Shown here: positions 1 to 7,411 of the stretch, in pieces
How the letters are laid out: each line of letters starts with the position of its first letter
Position numbering within the stretch: position 1 is the first letter of the stretch
NCBI RefSeq assembly: GCF_014641075.1
Contig: NZ_BMHP01000007.1
Location: 124,001 to 188,000 of the forward strand
DNA length: 64,000 nt
From: Paenibacillus nasutitermitis
GTDB taxonomy: Bacteria; Bacillota; Bacilli; Paenibacillales; Paenibacillaceae
Reading direction: 5' to 3'
Made by a program: the position numbers and the translations under genes
Notes under the pieces: generated by a model
The model's input: only the letters and a program-made list of their open reading frames with translations
Told to the model about the DNA's origin: nothing
The model's database searches: none

Positions 1-142
1 ATTTGCGGATATAGGAAACCGTGCTGCCGCATTCACGGTGAATGAGCCGCATGGAGATATCCTTATCCTCCGTGGCAGAGAACATTTTGACAGGAACATG
101 AACAAGACCGAAACTGATGGCGCCTTTCCAGACCGTATGCAT
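1..142 (-). CDS. ku: Ku DNA-end-binding protein, N-terminal part
   Basis: The reverse strand encodes the first 47 residues of a bacterial Ku protein and runs off the left edge of the window. The start MHTVWKGAISFGLVHVPVKM is the characteristic Ku opening, and the ATG is preceded by a strong ribosome binding site (GGAGGAGG). Ku binds double-strand ends and recruits LigD for non-homologous end joining, usually in stationary phase or spores. A ligD partner would lie outside the window. The gene is divergent from the small gene at 276. Only the missing C-terminus limits the call. Confidence 0.85.
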   Translation of the reverse strand, partial: MHTVWKGAISFGLVHVPVKMFSATEDKDISMRLIHRECGSTVSYIRK

Positions 143-275
143 GTCGTACAACCTCCTCCAATTTTTCCGCTTCTAAAAGAATATGATTTCAGTATTCCCC
201 GAATGCATGAAGCACAATCGAAAAGGGCATATTTTCATCAGGCACTTATCCTGAAAAATGAAAAGAGGGACCGGC

Positions 276-449
276 ATGAGCGAATCAAATGACAAACTGA
301 CCGACAAAAAAACCGAAGGCCGCGACGATTATTTTATGGATATCGACCGGATGGTGAACGAAGGGCTAGGGGGCGGTCAAGTTACGCTGCATAATGGCAA
401 AATAGAAGAAACCACGACAGATACCATGGATCCGGAGGGCAAGGACTAG
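276..449 (+). CDS. Small acidic hypothetical protein
   Basis: A 57-residue, very hydrophilic protein rich in Asp, Glu, Lys and Thr, with no signal peptide or membrane segment. The ATG at 276 is chosen because a purine-rich site (AAAAGAGGGA) lies just upstream; an in-frame ATG at 258 lacks such a site. I do not recognise a family. Small soluble proteins of this composition are common in spore-forming Firmicutes, but nothing here proves a spore role. It sits between divergent ku and another tiny gene. Confidence 0.5.
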   Translation: MSESNDKLTDKKTEGRDDYFMDIDRMVNEGLGGGQVTLHNGKIEETTTDTMDPEGKD

Positions 450-581
450 TGTATAAGCCGTAAAGCATTTTTGAACAGGCAGCCCGAAGAATGTTTGGAA
501 TCCATGTGGTTTGGGGTATTAAAAAGCATGGAACATTCCCCTGGTTAAGGGGATGGACGACAAACTCGGGAGATGATAATA

Positions 582-737
582 ATGGTGGATCGCAACGTCG
601 ATATTGAAGAACGTCATGTGGAGAAAAAGTCGGATTCGAGTCTTGTGGCATCAACCTTTATCAAATACGCAGCGTATATCATTATCTTTTTTGGAGCGCT
701 GTACTTCCTGGTCACATACGTATTTCCTAAATTCTAA
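582..737 (+). CDS. Small single-pass membrane protein
   Basis: A 51-residue protein with a charged N-terminal half (residues 1-25) and one hydrophobic segment of about 22 residues near the C-terminus (FIKYAAYIIIFFGALYFLV). The start at ATG 582 is preferred over ATG 573 because GGGAG lies nine bases before it. It is followed at once by a strong terminator, so it is probably a short transcript, perhaps together with the gene at 276. I do not recognise the family, and the function is unknown. Confidence 0.5.
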   Translation: MVDRNVDIEERHVEKKSDSSLVASTFIKYAAYIIIFFGALYFLVTYVFPKF

Positions 738-750
738 ATAAGCTTGAAGC

Positions 751-790
751 CAAAGAGCAGCGCGGCAATTTGCCGCGCTGCTCTTTGATT
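751..790. terminator. Rho-independent terminator
   Basis: A near-perfect 18 bp stem (CAAAGAGCAGCGCGGCAA and its complement) with a two-base loop lies 13 bp after the small membrane protein gene, followed by a modest T-rich tract. It separates this gene from the yitT-like gene. Confidence 0.8.
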
Positions 791-952
791 TATGTCCATA
801 CATAATGCGAACACCTTTATAATAAACGAAGAAAAACGATGAAAAGGAGCGAATATGTTTTGAATTTGACCGAAATTGAGATATAATGAAGGAACAAGAG
901 GTAATTTGAGTGATGCTTTCAAAGGGAATGGATCCATATGAGGGGGTAAGGC

Positions 953-1819
953 ATGGGCAAACAGCATTATAGATTGACGAAGTTCGAAATTCTAAGACGG
1001 ATTATATTTATTACTATTGGTGCGGGGCTCGTCTCTGTAGCGCTGGAAATTTTTCTGGTTCCCAACAATATTATTGACGGGGGCATAGTTGGCATATCCA
1101 TCATGGTTGCCCATCTTACCGGGTTGCCGCTCGGTATGTTCCTATTCTTGCTCAATGTGCCTTTTCTAATCCTCGGGTACAAGCAAATAGGCAAAACCTT
1201 CGCATTATCGACGCTTTACGGTGTTGCTGTAATGTCCATCGGCACGCAGCTTCTTCATCCGGTCAATCCGCTAACCTACAGCACTTTTCTGGCACCGGTT
1301 GTCGGCGGTGTCATTCTTGGTATCGGAGTAGGGCTTGTCATTCGTTTCGGAGGGTCGCTTGACGGGACGGAAATTGTGGCCATTGTTTTTAACAAGCGAT
1401 TGCCGTTCTCCGTAGGCGAAGTGGTCATGTTCCTTAATCTCTTTATTCTGGGCAGCGCGGGTTTCGTGTTCTCATGGGACAGCGCCATGTATTCATTGAT
1501 CGCTTATTATATCGCATTCAAAATGATCGATATTACCATCGAAGGCTTCGACGAGTCCAAAGCCGTCTGGATTATTAGCGAAGAAGCCAAGGAAATCGGC
1601 GATGCGATCATGAACAGGCTCGGCCGGGGCGTGACGTATTTGAAAGGCGAGGGCGGCTTCACTGGCGGCTCCAAGCGTGTCATCTTCTGTGTCATCACCC
1701 GGTTGGAGGAAGCCAAAATGAAATCGATTGTCCAGGAGCTTGACCCGGTGGCGTTTCTGGCGGTCGGCAATATTCATGACGTCAAGGGCGGACGCTTCAA
1801 GAAACGGGACATTCATTAG
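953..1819 (+). CDS. YitT family membrane protein (DUF161 + DUF2179)
   Basis: A 288-residue integral membrane protein of the YitT family. Five hydrophobic segments fill residues 15-190, and the last 90 residues form the soluble DUF2179 domain (region with GRGVTYLKGEGGF, then the conserved C-terminal VITRLEEAKMKSIVQELDP). Typical YitT signatures are FLVPNNIIDGG and the loop GGSLDGTEIVAI. The transported substrate of this family is not established. The start has GAGGGGG upstream. A close paralogue lies at 57826-58692 in this same window. A terminator follows, so the gene is monocistronic. Confidence 0.9.
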   Translation: MGKQHYRLTKFEILRRIIFITIGAGLVSVALEIFLVPNNIIDGGIVGISIMVAHLTGLPLGMFLFLLNVPFLILGYKQIGKTFALSTLYGVAVMSIGTQLLHPVNPLTYSTFLAPVVGGVILGIGVGLVIRFGGSLDGTEIVAIVFNKRLPFSVGEVVMFLNLFILGSAGFVFSWDSAMYSLIAYYIAFKMIDITIEGFDESKAVWIISEEAKEIGDAIMNRLGRGVTYLKGEGGFTGGSKRVIFCVITRLEEAKMKSIVQELDPVAFLAVGNIHDVKGGRFKKRDIH

Positions 1820-1886
1820 TGAACAAGCCAATTGAAAACGTCATGTAATTTTCGGCGAACTCAAAAGGGAAGAATAAATAAAGGCG

Positions 1887-1926
1887 GTCGCTGCCAGCGG
1901 GGTAAACCGGCAGCGACTGTCTTTTT
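1887..1926 (+). terminator. Rho-independent terminator after yitT-like gene
   Basis: Inverted repeat GTCGCTGCC...GGCAGCGAC (1887-1895 with 1909-1917) followed by TGTCTTTTT. Confidence 0.75.
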
Positions 1927-2057
1927 GTTGCAGGCGTACCTTGGCTGTGCTTCCGCTGCGGCATGCTGTTGGTCATAAGAGACTTAACCCACTTATCAGC
2001 GCCCGGATGGTCCCCCCGAAGGGAAGCTGTGCACAGTGAAAAAAGCAGGCTGTTTTC

Positions 2058-2086
2058 TTGCGGGCAGGAGGACGGACCGATATAAT
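2058..2086 (+). promoter_or_regulatory. Candidate sigma-A promoter of the thiL operon
   Basis: TTGCGG (2058-2063), a 17 bp spacer and a perfect TATAAT (2081-2086) lie 109 bp upstream of thiL. There is no other gene between. The -35 box is a partial match. Confidence 0.5.
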
Positions 2087-2194
2087 AAGGTCAATGATGA
2101 GACGGGTCAAGCTTTGGAGGAATGGCCGGGCATATGCTAACCGCCTGCGGCATGCAGCCGGGGCAAGGGTGAAATGACAGGAGGCGGATCGAAG

Positions 2195-3271
2195 ATGGAC
2201 GAGTTTGGCAGCATCCGCCACTGGACGAATGGCCGCCAGAGCGGGGAACTGCTGCACGGGCAGGGCGTCGTGCTGGGTATCGGCGACGATGCTGCGGTTG
2301 TGGAAGCGCCGCCTGGCATCAGCGGCGCTCTGCAGTGGGTGCTGGCGGTCGACACGATGGTGGAGAGCGTCCACTTCAATGAGGCGACGATGGCGGAAGC
2401 CGATGTCGGCTGGAAGGCGCTCGCCGCAAACGTCAGCGATATTGCGGCGATGGGCGGCGAGCCCCGGCATGCGCTGGTGTCTGTGAGCGCGCCGGGGGCC
2501 TGGGGGCCGGCACGGATACGCCGGCTCTATGATGGGCTGTATGCGTGCGCCGATCATTATGGCGTCGCAATTATCGGCGGCGACACGACTTCGTCGCCGG
2601 CGCAGCTGGTTGTGGCTGTGACGGTGGTGGGCACCGTCGAAGCCGGTAAGGCGATCCGCCGGTCGGGCGCCCAGCCCGGCGATGCCGTTTTTGTGACCGG
2701 CCCGGTCGGCATGGCCGCGGCCGGTCTTCATTATTTGCTCGCCGCAGCTGCGCTCGGCGGCGGGCAGTTCGTGCCGCCGGCGGATGCAGCGGCCGCGGGA
2801 ACCGCTGCGCTGGTGCAGGCGCACCGCCGCCCGGCGCCTTCGGTACGCGCGGCCCGGATGCTCGCTGCGCGGGGCACGGTAACGTCGCTGAACGATATCA
2901 GCGACGGCCTGTCCAGCGAGGCCTGGGAAATCGCCGATGCCTCCGGGGTGCGGCTGCTGCTGCGCGAATCGCAGCTGCCGGTCAGCGGCAGCATGGCGGT
3001 ATATGCCCGCAGCAAGGGGATAAATCCGCTGGAATGGATGCTTGGCGGCGGCGAGGATTATGTGCTTTTGGGCACCATGGCCGCAAGCGATGCCAAAGCG
3101 GCCAAAGCTGCGCTTATGGAAGCAGGGCTGCCGATGTACCTAATAGGCGAGGTTGAAGCCGGACCGGCCGGTGTGGATATGATTGCGGAAGACCGGCACT
3201 CCGGTCATCGTGCTGAGCAGGAGAAGCGTATACCGATCCAGAAAAAGGGATATAACCATTTTACGGATTAA
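2195..3271 (+). CDS. thiL: Thiamine-monophosphate kinase
   Basis: A 358-residue ThiL, which phosphorylates thiamine monophosphate to thiamine diphosphate with ATP in the cytoplasm. Visible motifs are the metal-binding GIGDDAAVV near residue 30, LAVDTMVESVHF near 50, NVSDIAAMGG near 80, GGDTTSS near 130, NDISDGLSSE near 235 and GGGEDYVLL near 285. The ATG at 2195 is preferred to 2174 because AGGAGGCGG lies 8 bp before it. The last ~25 residues are polar and look like a family-atypical tail. The gene is strongly GC-rich compared with its surroundings. In B. subtilis thiL also heads the ydiB-ydiE group. Confidence 0.95.
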   Translation: MDEFGSIRHWTNGRQSGELLHGQGVVLGIGDDAAVVEAPPGISGALQWVLAVDTMVESVHFNEATMAEADVGWKALAANVSDIAAMGGEPRHALVSVSAPGAWGPARIRRLYDGLYACADHYGVAIIGGDTTSSPAQLVVAVTVVGTVEAGKAIRRSGAQPGDAVFVTGPVGMAAAGLHYLLAAAALGGGQFVPPADAAAAGTAALVQAHRRPAPSVRAARMLAARGTVTSLNDISDGLSSEAWEIADASGVRLLLRESQLPVSGSMAVYARSKGINPLEWMLGGGEDYVLLGTMAASDAKAAKAALMEAGLPMYLIGEVEAGPAGVDMIAEDRHSGHRAEQEKRIPIQKKGYNHFTD

Positions 3272-3273
3272 AC

Positions 3274-3430
3274 GAAGGATACAGAAAAACTAAAGCAAAT
3301 GCTTCCGAAGTAGTTTTTCTGTAAGCGAAGAAGATGATTCAATGAAGGATACAGAAAAACAAAGCATATGCTTCCGAAGTAGTTTTTCTGTAAGCGAAGA
3401 AGATGATTCAATGAAGGATACAGAAAAACT
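3274..3430 (+). repeat. Tandem hairpin-containing repeat (2.3 units of ~70 bp)
   Basis: Unit 1 (3274-3343, 70 bp) and unit 2 (3344-3412, 69 bp) are almost identical, and the first 18 bp of a third unit start at 3413 and end just before the tsaE ribosome binding site. Each full unit contains an inverted repeat, ACAGAAAAAC...GTTTTTCTGT, enclosing GCTTCCGAAG, so each can fold into a long hairpin. No reading frame runs through it. It fills the whole thiL-tsaE gap. Confidence 0.9.
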
Positions 3431-3447
3431 TTTAGGTGGAATCAATC

Positions 3448-3942
3448 ATGAACTCAAATGAAAAGGGACAAGCGGTGTGGATGGCGGACAACGAACAGGA
3501 TACGGTCGCTTTGGCGGAGCAGCTGGCTGCCTGGGCAACGCCCGGAACAGTACTGGCCCTTGATGGGGATCTGGGAGCCGGCAAGACCCGCTTCTCGCAG
3601 GCCTTCGCCAAAGCGATCGGGGTCAACGGCGTCGTGAACAGCCCTACCTTTACTATTATCAAAGAATATCAGGGCAGTCAGCTGCCTTTTTACCATATGG
3701 ATGTATACCGTTTATCGCAGACGGAAGCCGACGAGTTGGGACTCGACGATTATTTTTACGGGGATGGCGTTACGATTGTGGAATGGGCCAGCCTGATTGC
3801 TGACCTGCTGCCACCGGAGCGGCTGCAGCTTTATATCGATCATCTGGGGGATGAGAAACGGAGGATCACCCTTAGCGGAACGGGTGTCCTTTATGTGCGC
3901 TGGTGCACAGAACTTCAAGCGATGGGAGCAAGCGGGAAATGA
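3448..3942 (+). CDS. tsaE: tRNA t6A biosynthesis ATPase TsaE
   Basis: A 164-residue P-loop protein that drives the TsaB-TsaD-TsaE cycle making N6-threonylcarbamoyl-adenosine at A37 of ANN-decoding tRNAs. The Walker A motif GDLGAGKT covers residues 40-47. SPTFTIIKEY and the YHMDVYRL segment are family signatures. The start ATG 3448 follows AGGTGGA, and the upstream in-frame GTG at 3436 overlaps that site. The stop overlaps the tsaB start (ATGA). The C-terminus is about 10 residues longer than the usual TsaE. Confidence 0.95.
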   Translation: MNSNEKGQAVWMADNEQDTVALAEQLAAWATPGTVLALDGDLGAGKTRFSQAFAKAIGVNGVVNSPTFTIIKEYQGSQLPFYHMDVYRLSQTEADELGLDDYFYGDGVTIVEWASLIADLLPPERLQLYIDHLGDEKRRITLSGTGVLYVRWCTELQAMGASGK

Positions 3943-4814
3943 AGATGCAAATGACGGAAGGCGGCGCGGAAGGCAAGCTGGTCGTGCTTGCTCTGGATAC
4001 GTCCACGGCATCGCTGGCGGCTGCGCTGATACGCGGGGGACAAACGCTGGCATCCGTGCAGTCGCTCGCGGAACGCAACCATTCGCTTGCGACTGTATCC
4101 AAATTGAAGAGTCTGCTGGAAGAGACCGGAATCAAACCGGATGAACTGGATGGAATCGCAATCGGGCGCGGTCCTGGATCTTATACAGGAATGCGGATTG
4201 CCGTATCCGTGGGCAAGACGCTTGCCTGGGTGTGGGACAAACCGCTGGTCGGGGTTTCGAGTCTGGAAGCGCTGGCTTACGGCGCTTGGAAAAGCGTTGG
4301 TTCGGTAGCGGATGCCCAGCTCGGCATCCGGCACAAAGACGATGAGCGTCATGCAGCGGTTATTAACCGTCCACGGTGGCTGGTTCCCATTATGGATGCC
4401 AGACGGGGGCAAGTGTACACATCCGCATTCGAAGTAGCATCGGATGGCAGCTGGAACCGGTCGGCCGCGGATGGCGTTCGATTGATGCGGGACTGGGTAG
4501 CCGGGCTGGAAGAGAAGCTCCGCGTTTTGCCGCAGGCTGCCGTTCCGGCGGAACTGTGGGTTATAGGGGATTTATCCATGCATGAAGCCGAATGTCAGCG
4601 GCTGCAGGAGCTTTGCTCCCGGAACGGGACGGGCTGCCAGGTAAGGCGGGTTCCTTTTACGATGGAGGGGACCGCTGTTGCCGTTTTGGGCGCCGTCCGG
4701 CTTGCTGCTGGAGAACGGGATGAGGTTCATGCTTTTGTACCGAATTATACGCAATTGACGGAGGCGGAAGTGAAGCTGAACAAGTCCAGAGAGGAAGGGG
4801 CTGGGGCATCATGA
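3939..4814 (+). CDS. tsaB: tRNA t6A biosynthesis protein TsaB
   Basis: A 291-residue ASKHA-fold partner of TsaD. The nucleotide-binding-fold opening LALDTSTASL starts near residue 17, and the family hallmark GRGPGSYTGMR lies near residues 75-85. The start is ATG 3939, which forms a four-base ATGA overlap with the tsaE stop and so predicts translational coupling. In-frame ATGs at 3945 and 3951 are possible alternatives. It is longer than typical TsaB (~230 residues) owing to a loop around residues 115-150 (after SLEALAYG) that looks like a lineage-specific insertion. It lies in the tsaE-tsaB-rimI-tsaD operon. Confidence 0.94.
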   Translation: MKMQMTEGGAEGKLVVLALDTSTASLAAALIRGGQTLASVQSLAERNHSLATVSKLKSLLEETGIKPDELDGIAIGRGPGSYTGMRIAVSVGKTLAWVWDKPLVGVSSLEALAYGAWKSVGSVADAQLGIRHKDDERHAAVINRPRWLVPIMDARRGQVYTSAFEVASDGSWNRSAADGVRLMRDWVAGLEEKLRVLPQAAVPAELWVIGDLSMHEAECQRLQELCSRNGTGCQVRRVPFTMEGTAVAVLGAVRLAAGERDEVHAFVPNYTQLTEAEVKLNKSREEGAGAS

Positions 4815-5290
4815 CGGAGATTGACGCACACCGCCTTGTTTTCCGCGCAATGACGCTTTCCGACATCCCGGATATTATCGAAATTGAGCACGAGGCGTTC
4901 ACCTGTCCATGGTCGGAGGAAGCCTTTGTGAATGAACTGACGAACAACCACTTTGCGCGGTATATGGTCATGGCTTACGAGAAGGCAGTCATCGGGTATG
5001 GCGGCATGTGGACGATTATGGATGAAGCGCATGTGACCAATATTGCGGTTCGTGAGATCTATCGGGGAATGGGACTGGGCGAACGGCTGCTCCGGGAGCT
5101 GATGAAAACAGCCCTTTTCTTCGGCTCCAGCAAAATGACCCTGGAGGTCCGCGTGACGAATGACATTGCCCAGGGGCTCTATCGCAAACTCGGCTTTGAA
5201 CCTTCGGGTATCCGGCCTAATTATTATTCGGACAATCTGGAAGATGCCCTCATCATGTGGGCGGAGCTTAAGCAGGGAAGTGACACATGA
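4811..5290 (+). CDS. rimI: Ribosomal-protein-alanine N-acetyltransferase (GNAT)
   Basis: A 159-residue GNAT acetyltransferase of the RimI family, which acetylates the N-terminal alanine of ribosomal protein S18 in E. coli. The acetyl-CoA-binding stretch NIAVREIYRGMGLGERLL (R-G-M-G-L-G) sits mid-protein, followed by LEVRVTNDIAQGLYRKLGF. It overlaps tsaB and tsaD by ATGA on both sides. The position inside the t6A operon is conserved in Firmicutes. The actual target here is inferred from family and context. Confidence 0.92.
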   Translation: MTEIDAHRLVFRAMTLSDIPDIIEIEHEAFTCPWSEEAFVNELTNNHFARYMVMAYEKAVIGYGGMWTIMDEAHVTNIAVREIYRGMGLGERLLRELMKTALFFGSSKMTLEVRVTNDIAQGLYRKLGFEPSGIRPNYYSDNLEDALIMWAELKQGSDT

Positions 5291-6312
5291 CAACCAATGA
5301 ATTATTGCTGGCGATTGAAACAAGCTGTGATGAAACGGCCGTTTCCGTTGTGCGCGGCGGCCGCGAGATAGTATCCAATGTCATCGCAAGCCAGATACAG
5401 ACCCATGAGCAGTTTGGCGGTGTCGTACCGGAAATCGCCTCCCGCAAGCATGTCGAATCGATCACGTTGGTTATGGAACAGGCTCTCTCGGAGGCGGGCG
5501 TGACATTCCGCGATCTCTCCGCGATTGCGGTCACACAGGGGCCTGGGCTCGTCGGCGCCCTCCTGGTGGGCATCGTCGCGGCCAAAAGCCTGGCGATGGC
5601 TCTGGAGCTACCGCTCATTGCCACCCATCATATCGCAGGTCACATTTATGCCAACCGGCTGGTGCATGAAATCGAGTATCCGTCGGTTGCCCTTGTGGTG
5701 TCCGGCGGGCATACGGAGCTGGTTGAGCTTGAGCGGGAAGGGAGTTTCCGCATCATCGGCCAGACGCGGGACGATGCCGTTGGCGAAGCCTATGACAAGG
5801 TTGCGCGTGCGCTGCAATTTCCTTACCCGGGTGGACCGCATATTGACCGGCTGGCCATGGAAGCGTTGGGCGAAATCGAGCTTCCCCGCGCGTGGCTGGA
5901 ACCGGATTCTTATGATTTCAGCTTCAGCGGGTTGAAATCGGCTGTGCTGGCGGTGATCAATCAGACCAGGATGAAGGGCGGGGAGCTGGATAAAGGCGCT
6001 TTGGCCAGAGGTTTTCAGACCTCCGTGATTCATGTTCTGGTGGAAAAAGCAATCCGGGCCGTTCGCGAACTGGGAGCCAAACAGCTGCTTCTGTGTGGAG
6101 GCGTTGCGGCGAATAAAGGGCTGAGGGCGGCCTTGACTGCCCGCTGCCAGGCGGAGGGCATATCTCTGCTGGTACCTCCTCTTTCCCTTTGCACGGATAA
6201 CGCGGCGATGATCGGAGCCGCCGCCCATCTCAAATGGAAAAGCGGCGAATTTACTTCGCTTGAGATGAAAGCCGAGCCAGGGCTTTCGCTGGAAGAATGG
6301 TCGGTCCGTTAG
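5287..6312 (+). CDS. tsaD: tRNA t6A threonylcarbamoyltransferase TsaD
   Basis: A 341-residue catalytic subunit (also called Gcp/YdiE), which transfers the threonylcarbamoyl group from TC-AMP to A37 of tRNA. Landmarks are AIETSCDETAVSVV at residues 9-22, the metal-binding histidines in THHIAGHIYA near residue 113, VSGGHTELV, the phosphate-loop region FSFSGLKSAV, and LCGGVAANKGLR. The length is normal. It is the last gene of the operon; the next transcript starts at a consensus promoter only 19 bp after the stop. Confidence 0.97.
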   Translation: MTTNELLLAIETSCDETAVSVVRGGREIVSNVIASQIQTHEQFGGVVPEIASRKHVESITLVMEQALSEAGVTFRDLSAIAVTQGPGLVGALLVGIVAAKSLAMALELPLIATHHIAGHIYANRLVHEIEYPSVALVVSGGHTELVELEREGSFRIIGQTRDDAVGEAYDKVARALQFPYPGGPHIDRLAMEALGEIELPRAWLEPDSYDFSFSGLKSAVLAVINQTRMKGGELDKGALARGFQTSVIHVLVEKAIRAVRELGAKQLLLCGGVAANKGLRAALTARCQAEGISLLVPPLSLCTDNAAMIGAAAHLKWKSGEFTSLEMKAEPGLSLEEWSVR

Positions 6313-6330
6313 AAAAAGTTGTTTTATGAA

Positions 6331-6359
6331 TTGACAGACTTATTTCAGAAGGCTATAAT
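6331..6359 (+). promoter_or_regulatory. Consensus sigma-A promoter upstream of the tandem T-boxes
   Basis: A perfect TTGACA (6331-6336), a 17 bp spacer and a perfect TATAAT (6354-6359). It would drive the leader RNA carrying both T-boxes and leuA. Confidence 0.9.
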
Positions 6360-6399
6360 AAGCACCAATACTTCACACTGCCTCAGAGGCAGTCATACT

Positions 6400-6743
6400 T
6401 CTTAAACGCAAAGAACAGGAGCAGTAAGGCTATGCCGGGTTTAGAGAGCTGCGGGTTGGTGCAACGCAGTCGAAGGCAGGCAAGAAACTCGCCTGGGAGC
6501 GGAACAGCGGAACGATCCGAAATGATGCGGCCGAAGGCCAAGGCTGACCTTTCGATACCTACGTTGTAACGGCTAACCCCCGTGATCGGGTGTACGGCCT
6601 TCGATTTCTAGAGTCGGGGGGCGTGCATAAGTGGACGTTCCATCATTCTCCTTTGGGGGATAAGGGCGTCAACAAGGGTGGTACCGCGCCGGACTGTTCA
6701 TAACAGCCTGTCGTCTCTTGAATTGGAGACGGCAGGCTTTTTC
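6400..6743 (+). promoter_or_regulatory. T-box leader 1, probable leucine (CUC) specifier
   Basis: A T-box riboswitch. The conserved antiterminator bulge AGGGTGGTACCGCG is at 6675-6688, and a strong intrinsic terminator (AGCCTGTCGTCTC... pairing with GAGACGGCAGGCT, then TTTTT) spans 6705-6743. The 5' part has AGAGAGCTG at the base of Stem I, and the candidate specifier CTC is at 6488-6490 in the context AAACTCGCCTGG. Uncharged tRNA-Leu would favour antitermination. No gene follows directly: a second T-box starts about 100 bp downstream. The specifier call is inferred from position, not from a folded model. Confidence 0.9.
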
Positions 6744-6839
6744 TGTTGTCCAGCAGACAGTCGCGAAGACTAGTGTGAGGGAATCCAATGTTCTAAACCG
6801 ACTCAACTGACACGTATAATTTAATCAACCATACAGGAA

Positions 6840-7325
6840 ACGCAATGAACAGGAGTAGTAGGATGTATATCCGGGGATCTGCAACCCTCAAAAGAGCACC
6901 ATCTTCCCTTGCGGGGTGGGCGCCAGAGGTTGCAGCAGAGAGCTGCGAAGATGGTGCGACGCAGCCGAAGGATAACCGAACTCGCCTGGAAGCGGACCGG
7001 CGGAAATCTAAGGACGTCCTGCCTGGCCAATAGGCCAGAGAGGATGCCCGCAGCGTACGCCGGCACGGCTGACCTCCGTCATCGGGTGCAACCTCCAGAT
7101 CCAGCCGCGAACAGGCAGGCGGACTTGCCCTGGCTTTGCCCTATGAGGCAGCAGGTCAGGTTCGGCGAGATTCCATTTGCGTGCATACGCAGGATAGTTC
7201 GTGGAAATTGGAGGTTTGCATAAGCGGGTTTGGGCTTCGGTCCAGACAACGGGAGTGGTACCGCGGCAGCAGCATAACAGCCTGTCGTCTCTTGATCTAT
7301 AAGAGACGATTGGCTGTTTTTTTGT
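6840..7325 (+). promoter_or_regulatory. T-box leader 2, probable leucine (CUC) specifier
   Basis: A second complete T-box. The antiterminator core GTGGTACCGCGG is at 7255-7266, and the terminator (CAGCC.TCGTCTCTT pairing with AAGAGACGA..GGCTG, then a T run) is at 7278-7325. The candidate specifier CTC is at 6981-6983 in CGAACTCGCCTGG, like T-box 1, and AGAGAGCTG recurs at the Stem I base. The middle (about 7040-7240) is longer than in copy 1. A TATAAT at 6815-6820 with no good -35 could be a weak own promoter. The next gene, leuA, fits leucine sensing. Confidence 0.9.
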
Positions 7326-7411
7326 TATTCAGGATACCCGCTTGGAGAGATAAATAACGAATCAAAGTTCCTCAAAAATTAATGCTCCACACATTCAAGG
7401 AGGCTAATCTC

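Noticed and set aside
1973..2824. 283-codon reverse frame opposite thiL
   Set aside because: It is a by-product of the GC-rich thiL codons; the thiL protein motifs on the other strand are unambiguous.
3274..3430. Hairpin repeats considered as simple terminators of thiL
   Set aside because: The stems are followed by GTAAGCG instead of a T run, and the whole unit including non-stem sequence is duplicated.
6845..7357. Open frames of 60-105 codons inside the second T-box
   Set aside because: They coincide with conserved T-box RNA elements, lack ribosome binding sites and show no protein pattern.
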